From contig JACJWC010000021.1 in NCBI GenBank assembly GCA_020637335.1, forward strand, positions 26,358-90,357: DNA of 64,000 nucleotides, read 5' to 3'. The number at the start of each line of letters is the position of its first letter. The first letter of the stretch is position 1. Positions 26,516 through 35,495 of this stretch are shown here, piece by piece. The DNA is from Acidobacteriota bacterium (GTDB lineage Bacteria > Acidobacteriota > Holophagae > Acanthopleuribacterales > Acanthopleuribacteraceae). Made by a program: the position numbers and the translations under genes. Under the pieces are notes generated by a model that worked only from the letters and a program-made list of their open reading frames with translations, was not told where the DNA came from and made no database searches.

Positions 26516-29500
26516 TTATTCGGTTTCTACCAGGGCGCCGCGGATTTTTGATTCATAATGTAAGTTCTTGTTTTTAAACTGGATAGGACTGCTCATGGGA
26601 TCGCAAATGCCCTGGATCCCCGCCCAGCCATTGCGGCCATTTGTTTTTACAAAATACAAGGCGGCGTCTGCCATTTGCAGAATACTGTTCCAATCAAATG
26701 CTTCGGGATCATCGGGTAGGAAAGGAAAGGGCGCAAACCCAATGGAACAAGTCACCTGAATGGACTCGCCTCTGTCCGACTCAAACACGGTGCGGGCGAC
26801 CGCATCCCGCAGGCGTTCGGCCATTTCACTGGCATCAGCGCGGGTCATGAAGCGACACACGATCAGAAATTCCTCGCCCCCCCAGCGCACGATCATGTCT
26901 GAAGTACGAAATGTTTTGAGCATTACCGCGGCGATTTTTTGCAGCACCAAATCTCCGGAGGGATGACCATAAACATCATTTATCTTTTTGAAGTGATCCA
27001 AATCGACCAGAAAAAAGATCAAGTCGGCCTCTTTCGCCTGATGACCCTCCTGACGGTAGCGTCTTAAGCTGGTCTCCAGCTTCTCGGGTAAATGCTGCAT
27101 CAAAAATCGCCGATTGTTTAAACCCGTTAGGGGATCAGTTACGGAAAGTTCAGCTAAATTTCGATTGGCTTCGGTCAGGCGTTCTTGTTTTTCACGTAAA
27201 TTTTCGAGCATTTGGACCTTGGAAACAGCCGTTCGAACATGCACTGCCAAAGGTTCTAATTTGGCCGCCTCTGCGGGATCGAACGGCGGTTGGTCACTCT
27301 TCCGCGCAACTAATAAAAGCCCTTCACCTTGATTCTCGAGCCGCAGGGCCAAAACGGACCAGGCCGGTCGGTTGGGTTCAACTTGCCAAGACCCTAAACA
27401 CCAACTGCCTTGATGCGTTTTGCTGTCAAGCGGGATGAGCCGGTCATGGCTCCACGTTCGCGGGAAATCTGGGCTACCCGAATAAACCAAACGAAAGGTA
27501 TCTTTATCTGGGTTTCGCCAATAAAAAGCACCGATGCCCAGGCCATGAAAAAACTGATTGAATTGGAGCAGCATCTCGCCAATGACTTGCTCCATGGTTT
27601 GACCTTGGTTAATCGCTTTTACGATACTGTCGATGGCCGCCAATTCTCGATTGAAACTTTGCAGTTCAGCGGTTCGCGCAGCGACTTCAGCTTCCAGGGC
27701 CTGTTTTTGCTGTTGAAAACTCCGCACACGCTGGGCATAAATCAGGTACATGACCCCAAGTGCCAACAATAAGACCAAGGCGCGGAACCACGTGGTTTGA
27801 TAGAAGGCAGGCGGCACAACCAACTCTAATTGGATGCCCTGTTCATTCCAAACTTGGTCGTTGTTGGTCCCCTGCAATTCAAATTGAAAGGTACCGGGTG
27901 GAATTTTGGTAAAAGTGGCCACACGACGCGTACCCGCATCAAACCAAGAATCTTCAAAACCCGCCAGACGGTATCGGAAGCGATTCGATTCACTCGCTCG
28001 CAGACTCAGGGCGGTGTAGTGGATCTCGAGTGTTTTCGGACTTTTCTTGAGGTGAATCGGTTGCACCAGGGATTGCTCTTCGCCGTCGACCCAGACGGCG
28101 GTGATGGCTAGGGGTGGAATGTAGGGATTGGCCTGGATTTGACCTTTACGAATCCGCACAACTCCAGCCATGCCCGGCAGCCAAATGGTGCCGTCTTCAT
28201 CGCGAAAACCTTTGGCCGGCGCATTAAACGCCAATCCTTCTAAGCCTTCATGTTTGCCGTACAAGCGCATATCTTCAGATGAAACCCGCCGACCACTGGT
28301 GAGCGCTTGTTCGCGAATTTTTAAGACGCCGCGTTCACCTGTCAACCAATAGGACCCATCATCGTCCTGAACAATTTGAAATACAGCGGGTTGGCTCCCA
28401 TCGGCAAACGGTGGAACGGGTACCAAACGCCCTTGATTGAAAAAACTCAAGCCGGCATTGGTGCCGACCCAGAGAATGCCATTGCGGTCCTCGCTTAAAT
28501 GGAGAATGACATCACTGGTCAGGCCATCTTTTTGACGATAGTGGGAAATCTTGCCAGATTTCACCGCCAACAGGCCCCAGCCATCGGTGCCCCACCACTG
28601 GGTTCCATCAGTCGTTTCCAAAACACACACCATGGAGGTCTGTTCGAACTCTGTATCCGCTAAGGCCGGTTGTAAGCCAGTGCCAACAACCTTGTAAGGA
28701 CCAGAGGAAGTGGCAACCCAGATCGTGCCATCCGGTAATCCGTGAATTTGGCGAATCCGCATCTGGTCCATCGGGATACCGGGCGGTGCAGTCACTCGGT
28801 GAAATCCGGCTTCGTCCAACCAACCTAACCCGGTGAAGCCACCTATCCACAAGCGACCTTTGGCATCTTCCAGCATGGTGCGGACTTGCCAAACACCCAG
28901 GTCCTCGACCGACAAAGCCAATTCAAACCGATTCTCGCGCCAAACAAATGCGCCTTCAAAAACTGTTGAAATCCACAACTCTCCATTTTGGCGGCGCACA
29001 ATGCCACTGACCTTGCCATTCTCAAGACCATGCCTTTTGCCGAAGGTGGTAATGGGTCCCTCTGAAAGGCGATGCAAGCCATCGCGAAAGGTGCCGACCC
29101 ACAATCCGCCTTCATGATCAAAAACCATGCTGGAAACGTCACTGGTTCCAATCCTCTCGAAAAATTGAGACTGGGCTTGATTGTAAAAATACAAACTCTT
29201 GGACGTGCCTATCCACAGGTTCCCAGCCCGATCCTCACACAGTTCATAAACCGTTTTATCGGGTAAATCGGCCAGAAAATTGCGGTTCCCGTCCGCTAGG
29301 TATTGATAAACGCCACGCGTGGTGGCAATCCATTTGGATCCGATGGGACTCACGCGAATCTGGTTGACATCGATTCCATCCAAGTCGCTTATGGCCGCTT
29401 GTTGTTTTTCATGGTCCCAGACGACCAAACCAGCCGTGTTAAACCCAACCCAGACGCGCTTTTCAGCATCAACAGCAAGGCTCTCCACCCGGGTCTGGAA

Positions 29501-29995
29501 TCGCGGATCTAACTCGCCCATGGATTGGACTCGATTCGGTTCAATCAGGTACAAACCGCCTGCAGTTCCGACCCAAACCCGATCTTGGTCACAGGCCAGT
29601 GAGGTAATTACATTTTCGGGAATAGGGAACCGTTCAGAAGGATAACCCGCGCCATCACAATCAATCCAAAACAAACCGCGGCCCGCGGTTCCAACCCAAA
29701 TTCGATCGGCCTGGATGGCCAAAGTCAATATGCCGGCATTACTCAGGAGCGCCGAATGCGGACCGGGCGGGGGATTAAAATTGAGGCCGTCAAACCGTAC
29801 CAATCCGCCAAAAGTACCAATCCACAAAAAGCCGTCAGGGCCCAAGGCCAGCGTTTTTACACGCGCATTGGTTAACCCGTTATCCACATTCCAGGTGTCC
29901 AGGATTAATTCGTTTGGTGGCAGGCTAAAGGCACGCCGATCCACTAAATCCTGTGGTGTCGCTATGAACAGCAACGACAGGCCGATTGCCAACAT
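26516..29995 (-). CDS. Two-component-propeller-coupled diguanylate cyclase
   Basis: The 1159-residue protein has a short signal sequence. About 650 residues of Reg_prop beta-propeller repeats follow (recurring W-(I/V)-G-T; for example GNLWIGTSKSLYFYN), then a Y_Y_Y immunoglobulin-like domain, a single helix (WFRALVLLLALGVMYLIYAQ), a coiled coil, a GAF-like region and a GGDEF domain. The active site is RWGGEEFLIVC and an inhibitory RxxD site (RTSD) lies just before it, so both cyclase activity and c-di-GMP feedback are expected. This is the ectodomain of BACON/SusR-like hybrid sensors joined to c-di-GMP output. GGGGAGG precedes ATG 29995. Confidence 0.92.
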   Translation of the reverse strand: MLAIGLSLLFIATPQDLVDRRAFSLPPNELILDTWNVDNGLTNARVKTLALGPDGFLWIGTFGGLVRFDGLNFNPPPGPHSALLSNAGILTLAIQADRIWVGTAGRGLFWIDCDGAGYPSERFPIPENVITSLACDQDRVWVGTAGGLYLIEPNRVQSMGELDPRFQTRVESLAVDAEKRVWVGFNTAGLVVWDHEKQQAAISDLDGIDVNQIRVSPIGSKWIATTRGVYQYLADGNRNFLADLPDKTVYELCEDRAGNLWIGTSKSLYFYNQAQSQFFERIGTSDVSSMVFDHEGGLWVGTFRDGLHRLSEGPITTFGKRHGLENGKVSGIVRRQNGELWISTVFEGAFVWRENRFELALSVEDLGVWQVRTMLEDAKGRLWIGGFTGLGWLDEAGFHRVTAPPGIPMDQMRIRQIHGLPDGTIWVATSSGPYKVVGTGLQPALADTEFEQTSMVCVLETTDGTQWWGTDGWGLLAVKSGKISHYRQKDGLTSDVILHLSEDRNGILWVGTNAGLSFFNQGRLVPVPPFADGSQPAVFQIVQDDDGSYWLTGERGVLKIREQALTSGRRVSSEDMRLYGKHEGLEGLAFNAPAKGFRDEDGTIWLPGMAGVVRIRKGQIQANPYIPPLAITAVWVDGEEQSLVQPIHLKKSPKTLEIHYTALSLRASESNRFRYRLAGFEDSWFDAGTRRVATFTKIPPGTFQFELQGTNNDQVWNEQGIQLELVVPPAFYQTTWFRALVLLLALGVMYLIYAQRVRSFQQQKQALEAEVAARTAELQSFNRELAAIDSIVKAINQGQTMEQVIGEMLLQFNQFFHGLGIGAFYWRNPDKDTFRLVYSGSPDFPRTWSHDRLIPLDSKTHQGSWCLGSWQVEPNRPAWSVLALRLENQGEGLLLVARKSDQPPFDPAEAAKLEPLAVHVRTAVSKVQMLENLREKQERLTEANRNLAELSVTDPLTGLNNRRFLMQHLPEKLETSLRRYRQEGHQAKEADLIFFLVDLDHFKKINDVYGHPSGDLVLQKIAAVMLKTFRTSDMIVRWGGEEFLIVCRFMTRADASEMAERLRDAVARTVFESDRGESIQVTCSIGFAPFPFLPDDPEAFDWNSILQMADAALYFVKTNGRNGWAGIQGICDPMSSPIQFKNKNLHYESKIRGALVETE

Positions 29996-30086
29996 GCGGC
30001 CTCCCCGTACCCGGTAGTGAACTTCACCCTATTATACGGCCGGATGGGCTAAAGCGCAGCCTCCCAATGCCTTCTGTTAAGTGCGC

Positions 30087-30686
30087 TTAGGTTCCCGGAA
30101 TGAGATGGATGTCGCGCAAACCATCCAAAAACATCTGAACGGCCAGCGCGACCAGGACCATGCCCATCAGGCGTTCCATGGCAATCAATCCGCGCATGCG
30201 CAGCAATTTGAGAAATAACGGCGAGAAATACAGAATCAAAGCCGTGACCAACCAGGCAACCGAGAGCGCAATCCACCAGCGGAACATGCCCTGCGGCTGG
30301 CTCTTGGCCAGTAGCAGGACCGTTGCCATTGTCGAAGGACCGGCAACGCCCGGAATTGCAAGCGGAACCACCAGAGGTTCTTCTTCTTCGGGTTCCTGAC
30401 CGGGGTGGCGCGGGATCGGGAAGATCATGCGAATCGCAATGATCATGAGGATAATGCCGCCTGCCATGCTGATTGAGCTTTGGTGTAAGCCCATTAGATC
30501 GACAAAATACACCCCGCCAAACAGGAACGCGACCAATACCGTATAGGCAATCAGCAGTTCGCGCAGAATGACTTTTTTGCGCCGCTTCTCCGCAACCGGT
30601 TTCAGAGCCGAAAGGAAAAACGGGATATTGCCCAGCGGATCCATGACCAAAAATAGAGTGATGATGACCTTGAGCAAATCGTTCAT
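30087..30686 (-). CDS. MarC family integral membrane protein
   Basis: A 199-residue protein with six predicted membrane helices. The family signature VMDPLGNIPFFLSAL is at residues 15-29 and VVPLAIPGVAGPSTMATVLL near 130. MarC proteins are of unknown transport function. It overlaps the upstream dioxygenase/deaminase fusion gene by four bases (ATGA) and is the last gene of the tryptophan-related operon, where it could move a substrate or intermediate. Confidence 0.9.
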   Translation of the reverse strand: MNDLLKVIITLFLVMDPLGNIPFFLSALKPVAEKRRKKVILRELLIAYTVLVAFLFGGVYFVDLMGLHQSSISMAGGIILMIIAIRMIFPIPRHPGQEPEEEEPLVVPLAIPGVAGPSTMATVLLLAKSQPQGMFRWWIALSVAWLVTALILYFSPLFLKLLRMRGLIAMERLMGMVLVALAVQMFLDGLRDIHLIPGT

Positions 30687-32104
30687 GGTTTGGCGACCAC
30701 TTTCAATTCGATGGCGATCGGCGTGGGCAGGCTGGAAATGCCTAAAGTCGTGCGGGTTGGCCCGATCGGTCCAAGCAGTTCGGCATAGACTTCGTTATAG
30801 GCCTTGAAATCGCGTTTCATATCGGTCAGGAACACCGTAACATCCACGACTTTATCCAGGCTGGAACCTGCATCCTCCAAAATGGTGCGCACGTTTTCAA
30901 TTACCGCCCGCGTTTGAACGCGGATATCCCAATCGATCACTTCGCCGTGTTCATTCAGCGTGACACCCGGAATGGCTGCGGAACCCCGTTGGCGCGGACC
31001 CACCCCCGAAAGGAATAGGAAATCGCCTTCTCGCCGTGCATGCGGGTAGGCGCCAACCGGCTCGGGCGCTTTTTGGCTCTCAATTTTCTGAGCTTGAACA
31101 GTGGCGACCGGTGCTGAAACGGACCTGCTCACTTTGTTCTCAGTTGGTGAATTCCCAGTCGGTGCGTCCTCTTCTGGCCCACTCTTTTGGCCCCGGAAAG
31201 CTGGATCCGCTGCTTCCATGGCCTGAATGACTGAGGATTCACTTTCAAAATTCAAAGAAAAGCCCGGTAAAATCGGCACTTTTGGCGTGATTTCCAACAG
31301 CCCCGCACCGGTGCCCCAGACCGCCTCATAACCATAGCACTTACCGGAAAAATCGTTGTGGTGGCCGAGCAAGCCGTTGAGCCACCAGATCCCTTTAAAG
31401 CCCATGTCGGCGTTCGCTTCGCGCGCAAATTCACGCGCGCATTGGGCCACATCCTCCAGACGACCCTCGCCCAGAAGTTCACAAATTTTTAAATTCCATT
31501 CATGGTCTTTGGCCGAGCTAATCGCATCCTGCGCTGGGTCGATGTCCTTGACCCACAGACGATTAGACAAAGCGCTGACCAGCACAATCACGGCACTTTT
31601 GCCTTGTTCAGCCAGTGCGGAACAAGCGGCGTGGCCCAAGCGCAGCATCTCGTCGCGATCGGCGTAGATGTTACAGGAAACCATGGATGCCGGGAATTTA
31701 TTGTGCGGGTTCAAAAGTTTCTGGGCCACGATGCTGCCGGTATCAATCGGGAAGCCGTAATAGTTGACGGTCGCCGCATGATAGCCTTGTTGACGGGTCA
31801 GATCGGCGTAGCTTTTGGCAAAGTCCGGATCAATGACAAATTCGTATGGGATCGAACCCAGCTCGTGCCATTCCTGGTCGACATGTACCCATTTCGGCTT
31901 GGGGTTGGCCTGGAACAGATGGCCAATCACACTAAACCACTGGGTGGAAAAGTACAGGATCAGGTCAGGATTGAGTTCCTCAATACGTTTCCTGGCCTCA
32001 CCATAGGCCTGATTCAAACGCTGCCAGCCCTCGTTTTGGTCCGCTGCTAACAAAAGGTGCGGGTGGCCGGGCACTAAAAAGACGCTTTTGACGCAACTGT
32101 TCAT
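30683..32104 (-). CDS. amnA: Fusion: 2-aminophenol 1,6-dioxygenase alpha subunit + 2-aminomuconate deaminase (RidA family)
   Basis: Residues 1 to about 285 are a class III extradiol dioxygenase fold of the AmnA (alpha) type: FLVPGHPHLLL, FSTQW, NYYGFPIDTGSIVAQKLL and NADMGFKGIWWLNG. The second metal His is replaced by Gln in FSTQW, as expected for the non-catalytic alpha subunit. After a 60-residue low-complexity linker, residues 350-473 are a RidA-family domain closest to 2-aminomuconate deaminase (VGAYPHARREGDFLFLSGVG), with the conserved Arg in GPTRTTLG and Glu in AIELKVVA. In known pathways these are separate proteins. It overlaps amnB and marC by four bases each. Confidence 0.88.
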   Translation of the reverse strand: MNSCVKSVFLVPGHPHLLLAADQNEGWQRLNQAYGEARKRIEELNPDLILYFSTQWFSVIGHLFQANPKPKWVHVDQEWHELGSIPYEFVIDPDFAKSYADLTRQQGYHAATVNYYGFPIDTGSIVAQKLLNPHNKFPASMVSCNIYADRDEMLRLGHAACSALAEQGKSAVIVLVSALSNRLWVKDIDPAQDAISSAKDHEWNLKICELLGEGRLEDVAQCAREFAREANADMGFKGIWWLNGLLGHHNDFSGKCYGYEAVWGTGAGLLEITPKVPILPGFSLNFESESSVIQAMEAADPAFRGQKSGPEEDAPTGNSPTENKVSRSVSAPVATVQAQKIESQKAPEPVGAYPHARREGDFLFLSGVGPRQRGSAAIPGVTLNEHGEVIDWDIRVQTRAVIENVRTILEDAGSSLDKVVDVTVFLTDMKRDFKAYNEVYAELLGPIGPTRTTLGISSLPTPIAIELKVVAKP

Positions 32105-33000
32105 CGCACACCTCCGCGGTTCTCATGGTCCCACTCAACCACGGCATTGCCCGTACCAATCACGGTGCCGTAAGCATGCACATCGGCTGGGTAATCGGGA
32201 ACGCCCATGGCGTGTAACATCCAGGTCAGGGCGCCAGCCTTGACTTCCGCACAGGTCATTTCGATGAATTCGGGCAGAATATCCAGGAGTTGGGCACATT
32301 GACCCGTCTTCATCAGGTTGAGGACTTGCATGTCCCACAAGTATTGGCCATGGTGGTAGACGTGTTCAAAACTCATGTCCTCCGGAATTTCCGGTTCGGT
32401 AACAAAGTGCCGATGGGAAAGCGAGTTGGAGGCCAGCAGGACGGCGCGTTTACCGGAGGCTTCGATTGCCGCGCGGGTCGCTTCGCCGAGCTTTTTCATT
32501 TCGGCCATTCCGACTTCATTGGAAAAGTAATAAGGCGAATTGTTACTGGAGATCGAGACCATGGGGATATCCCAATCGGGATTCATCAGGTGCAGGGTCG
32601 TTATGGTTCCGTAATCAATGCGGAAATCGGGATTGCGCATGACTTTCGTCAACATACCACGCGCTTTGAGTTCCTCGTGAATAGCCAAACTCAGGTCTAC
32701 ATCTACATTGAGGTCATAACGGTACCGGAACAGGTTGGGGAAAATGGGGTCAACTGATATTCCGCTGAACTTGGGTAGGCCGAGCACGTGATGACCGATG
32801 GTGGTCATCCAATGGGGCGAATGCACAATCAACACATCGGGTTTTTTGGCCAGCACGTTCTTGCGGCAGCGCTCGTAACCCCAACGCAGGATTTCCCAAC
32901 CGCACTCGCTCTTGGGTTCGTTGCGCTCCGGGTTCTCACCGTAAACCAGATGCGGCGGATGTGGGGCTAAAACACCCGCGATTATCGATCCTTTTGCCAT
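32101..33000 (-). CDS. amnB: 2-aminophenol 1,6-dioxygenase-like beta (catalytic) subunit
   Basis: A 299-residue class III extradiol dioxygenase. Expected Fe(II) ligands are present: His14 (LAPHPPHLVYGENP), His63 (VHSPHW) and Glu252 (CAEVKAGALTW), with an acid-base His near 196 (SLSHRHF). These correspond one-for-one, shifted by one, to His13, His62, Glu251 and His195 of the Comamonas enzyme as I know it. The reaction would be ring opening of a 2-aminophenol-type substrate next to the amino group. The partner alpha subunit is encoded immediately downstream with a 4-base overlap. The true substrate could be a kynurenine-derived aminophenol. Confidence 0.9.
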   Translation of the reverse strand: MAKGSIIAGVLAPHPPHLVYGENPERNEPKSECGWEILRWGYERCRKNVLAKKPDVLIVHSPHWMTTIGHHVLGLPKFSGISVDPIFPNLFRYRYDLNVDVDLSLAIHEELKARGMLTKVMRNPDFRIDYGTITTLHLMNPDWDIPMVSISSNNSPYYFSNEVGMAEMKKLGEATRAAIEASGKRAVLLASNSLSHRHFVTEPEIPEDMSFEHVYHHGQYLWDMQVLNLMKTGQCAQLLDILPEFIEMTCAEVKAGALTWMLHAMGVPDYPADVHAYGTVIGTGNAVVEWDHENRGGVR

Positions 33001-33009
33001 GGAGGACTC

Positions 33010-34449
33010 CTAAAACTCGATACAGATATTTTGGGTTTCGCTGTAAAAGTCCAGCGAGTAATGGCCACCTTCGCGGCCCATACCGGAAGCTTTCATACCG
33101 CCAAAGGGCGTGCGCAAGTCGCGGTTCATCCAGGTATTGACCCACACGATGCCCGACTGCAGCGCTTGGGCAACCCGATGGGCGCGGCTCAGGTCCTGGG
33201 TCCAAACCGATGCGGCCAATCCATAACGCACATTATTGGCGCGCTGAATGACCTCGCTCTCGTTGTCAAAGGGCGAAATCGTGACGACCGGCCCAAAAAT
33301 TTCCTCCTGAATGACCGGGCAACTGTCTTCCAAACCGGTAAAAACACAAGGATTGAGGAAAAAACCGCGGTCAAATGGCGGCTGCAGTTCAGGCACGTCG
33401 CCACCACAGTGGACTGTCGCCCCAAGTTCCTTGGCCAGGGCGACGTACCGGCGGACTTTCTGCCAATGCGGTTCAGAGACCAACGCACCGATTTGGGTTA
33501 ATGGATCGCTGGGATCGCCAACTTTTAATAAGCGAACGGCTGCCACGAATCGTTCCACAAATTCCGCATACAGAGCCCGTTGCACGTAGATGCGCGAATT
33601 GCACAAACAAATTTCGCCTTGATTGGCAAAACTGGCGCGGACCAGAGTGGGCAAGTGGCGGTCCAAGTCTGCATCGTCAAAGATCAAGGCCGGGTTCTTG
33701 CCGCCCAGCTCCAGGCTCAATTTCTTGAAATGGGGTGCACTGGCAGACATGATGGCTTGCGCGGTTGCGGTTCCGCCGGTGAAGGAGATCAGCGGAACAT
33801 CGGGATGCCCGGTTAAGGCGGCACCCGCATGAGGACCCGTGCCAAACACCAGGTTACAAACCCCAGGTGGTAAATCGATATCGGCCATGATTTGGGACAA
33901 GCGGAATGCGGTCAAGCTGGTCCATTCAGAAGGTTTACACACCGCCGTGTTGCCCGTTGCCAGGGCTGGCGCAATCTTCCAGGTCAGCAGGTAAAGCGGT
34001 AAGTTCCAGGGCGAGATGAGACCCGCCACACCAATGGGTTTGCGGTAAGTGTAATTGATACTGCCGGGCCGATGATGCGATTCACTGGCTTCGTGCAGGA
34101 TCGCGCCAGCAAAGAAGCGGAAATTGGCAACCACGCGGGGAATATCGACGGTTCGGGCCACGGAGATGGGTTTGCCTTGATCCTGGGATTCAAGCGCCGC
34201 GAATTCCTCTAGATTCGCTTCGATTGAATTGGCAATTTTGTGTAACCAGCCGGCGCGTTGCTCTGGCGAAGTGGCGGACCAAGCGGGGAAGGCCGCTTGA
34301 GCTGCCGTAACTGCGCGCTCGATATCTTCAGCCTTGGAATCGGGAACAGCACCTAAAGATTCACGGGTGGCAGGATTGCGATTTTCCAGGTAGGTACCAT
34401 CCAATGGTGCTTGAAACTGGCCATTAATAAAGTTCTGCAAATCTACCAT
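33010..34449 (-). CDS. Aldehyde dehydrogenase (probable aminomuconate-semialdehyde dehydrogenase)
   Basis: A 479-residue NAD-dependent aldehyde dehydrogenase with the Glu motif LELGGKNPALIFDDADLD, the nucleophilic Cys in FANQGEICLCNSRIYV and the C-terminal PFGGMKASGMGREGG. The sequence resembles the hydroxymuconate/aminomuconate semialdehyde dehydrogenase group. Its place between amnB and the hydrolase gene fits oxidation of the ring-opened semialdehyde to 2-aminomuconate. The start overlaps the hydrolase stop by 7 bases. Confidence 0.9.
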   Translation of the reverse strand: MVDLQNFINGQFQAPLDGTYLENRNPATRESLGAVPDSKAEDIERAVTAAQAAFPAWSATSPEQRAGWLHKIANSIEANLEEFAALESQDQGKPISVARTVDIPRVVANFRFFAGAILHEASESHHRPGSINYTYRKPIGVAGLISPWNLPLYLLTWKIAPALATGNTAVCKPSEWTSLTAFRLSQIMADIDLPPGVCNLVFGTGPHAGAALTGHPDVPLISFTGGTATAQAIMSASAPHFKKLSLELGGKNPALIFDDADLDRHLPTLVRASFANQGEICLCNSRIYVQRALYAEFVERFVAAVRLLKVGDPSDPLTQIGALVSEPHWQKVRRYVALAKELGATVHCGGDVPELQPPFDRGFFLNPCVFTGLEDSCPVIQEEIFGPVVTISPFDNESEVIQRANNVRYGLAASVWTQDLSRAHRVAQALQSGIVWVNTWMNRDLRTPFGGMKASGMGREGGHYSLDFYSETQNICIEF

Positions 34450-35486
34450 GAGCCATCCTTTGCATAGGTGTAAGGCTCAAAATACCAACGATCAATGTCG
34501 GGATCCCAATCGTCCCAGGGTTTTATCGATTCCATTTTTCCGCGTAATTGAGGCGGTATGAGTTCGGGAACCAGAAACGGCTTTTGGCGTTCCAAACGGT
34601 AGGGGTTGCGGAAGGGGAAATCAAGGACGCCGAGTACCCAGCGCGCCACAACCCAGGTGGCCGTGGTATCCCAACCGTGGGCCACTTTAATCACAATACC
34701 CAAACCCTGGGGAAAATCCGGGTGAACGATGGCTAGTCCCAACAGCCCATCCGCACCTTCCTTGGCCAGCACCTTTTCCCCACAGCTTTTTAAAATGGTG
34801 GAATCGAGCCGGTTAAAGCCGCCAATCAGGTCGGGATGACGCATCATAGCCTCCCAAACCCAGTCCTGATCGCGGTAGGTGGCCAGCGACGCATAAAACT
34901 GGGCTAGCTCGTTAACGGTCATGGAGACGGTCGGCAAGCCACAACCATCTTTGGCAACCACTTTGGGTTGCCAATCGGGACCCAAAACTTTGCGGATCTC
35001 ATCGAGATAGGCCAAGTGAAATGGGTGGTGGGGCAGGGTGTAACCGGCGCGCGGCCAGCCTTTGAGTCGGCAACCGCGCAGGACGGCTGCGTGCTCACCG
35101 GAACAGGGGTGGTACCAGCGGCGCGGGCGGCGACGTTGTTGACCAAACTGGATCAAAGGTCGCGCATGTGGGGTTTGCATCAGACCCAATTCACTGTCGA
35201 GCAGAATACTTTTGGCGGCGCGCACATGTTCGGTATCGCCGATATGACTGCTCACGGCGATGGCCTTTTGTTCCCAGCTAAAGACCGGGCCCAATTCTTT
35301 CGCGAAGACCCGGATCTGCAGCGGTTTCATCATGGAGCGGCCATAACACAACACATTTCCGCCATAGGAATGGATTACTTCCTTGCCGTGAACCCAGGCG
35401 ACCGATCCATGGATGGTACATTCCGGAATGCCATTGCGACGATACTCGACCAGGGGCACCCATTCATTGGACGGAGCAATAAACAT
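34443..35486 (-). CDS. Asparaginase-II-family (PF06089-type) amidohydrolase
   Basis: A 347-residue protein with the landmarks of the Rhizobium-type asparaginase II family: YGRSMMKPLQ, SSHIGDTEHVRAAK, HPCSGEHAAVLRG (relatives have NNCSGKHA) and KDGCGLPTVSM. The Lys of the SGKHA motif is Glu here. No asparagine-related gene is nearby. Within a tryptophan operon it might hydrolyse an amide such as N-formylkynurenine, since no kynurenine formamidase is visible; that is inference. Confidence 0.82.
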   Translation of the reverse strand: MFIAPSNEWVPLVEYRRNGIPECTIHGSVAWVHGKEVIHSYGGNVLCYGRSMMKPLQIRVFAKELGPVFSWEQKAIAVSSHIGDTEHVRAAKSILLDSELGLMQTPHARPLIQFGQQRRRPRRWYHPCSGEHAAVLRGCRLKGWPRAGYTLPHHPFHLAYLDEIRKVLGPDWQPKVVAKDGCGLPTVSMTVNELAQFYASLATYRDQDWVWEAMMRHPDLIGGFNRLDSTILKSCGEKVLAKEGADGLLGLAIVHPDFPQGLGIVIKVAHGWDTTATWVVARWVLGVLDFPFRNPYRLERQKPFLVPELIPPQLRGKMESIKPWDDWDPDIDRWYFEPYTYAKDGSW

Positions 35487-35495
35487 CTCAAAACC

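Noticed and set aside
34443..35486. Housekeeping asparaginase annotation taken at face value
   Set aside because: The family call is kept, but the altered SGEHA motif and the tryptophan operon context do not support asparagine as the substrate.
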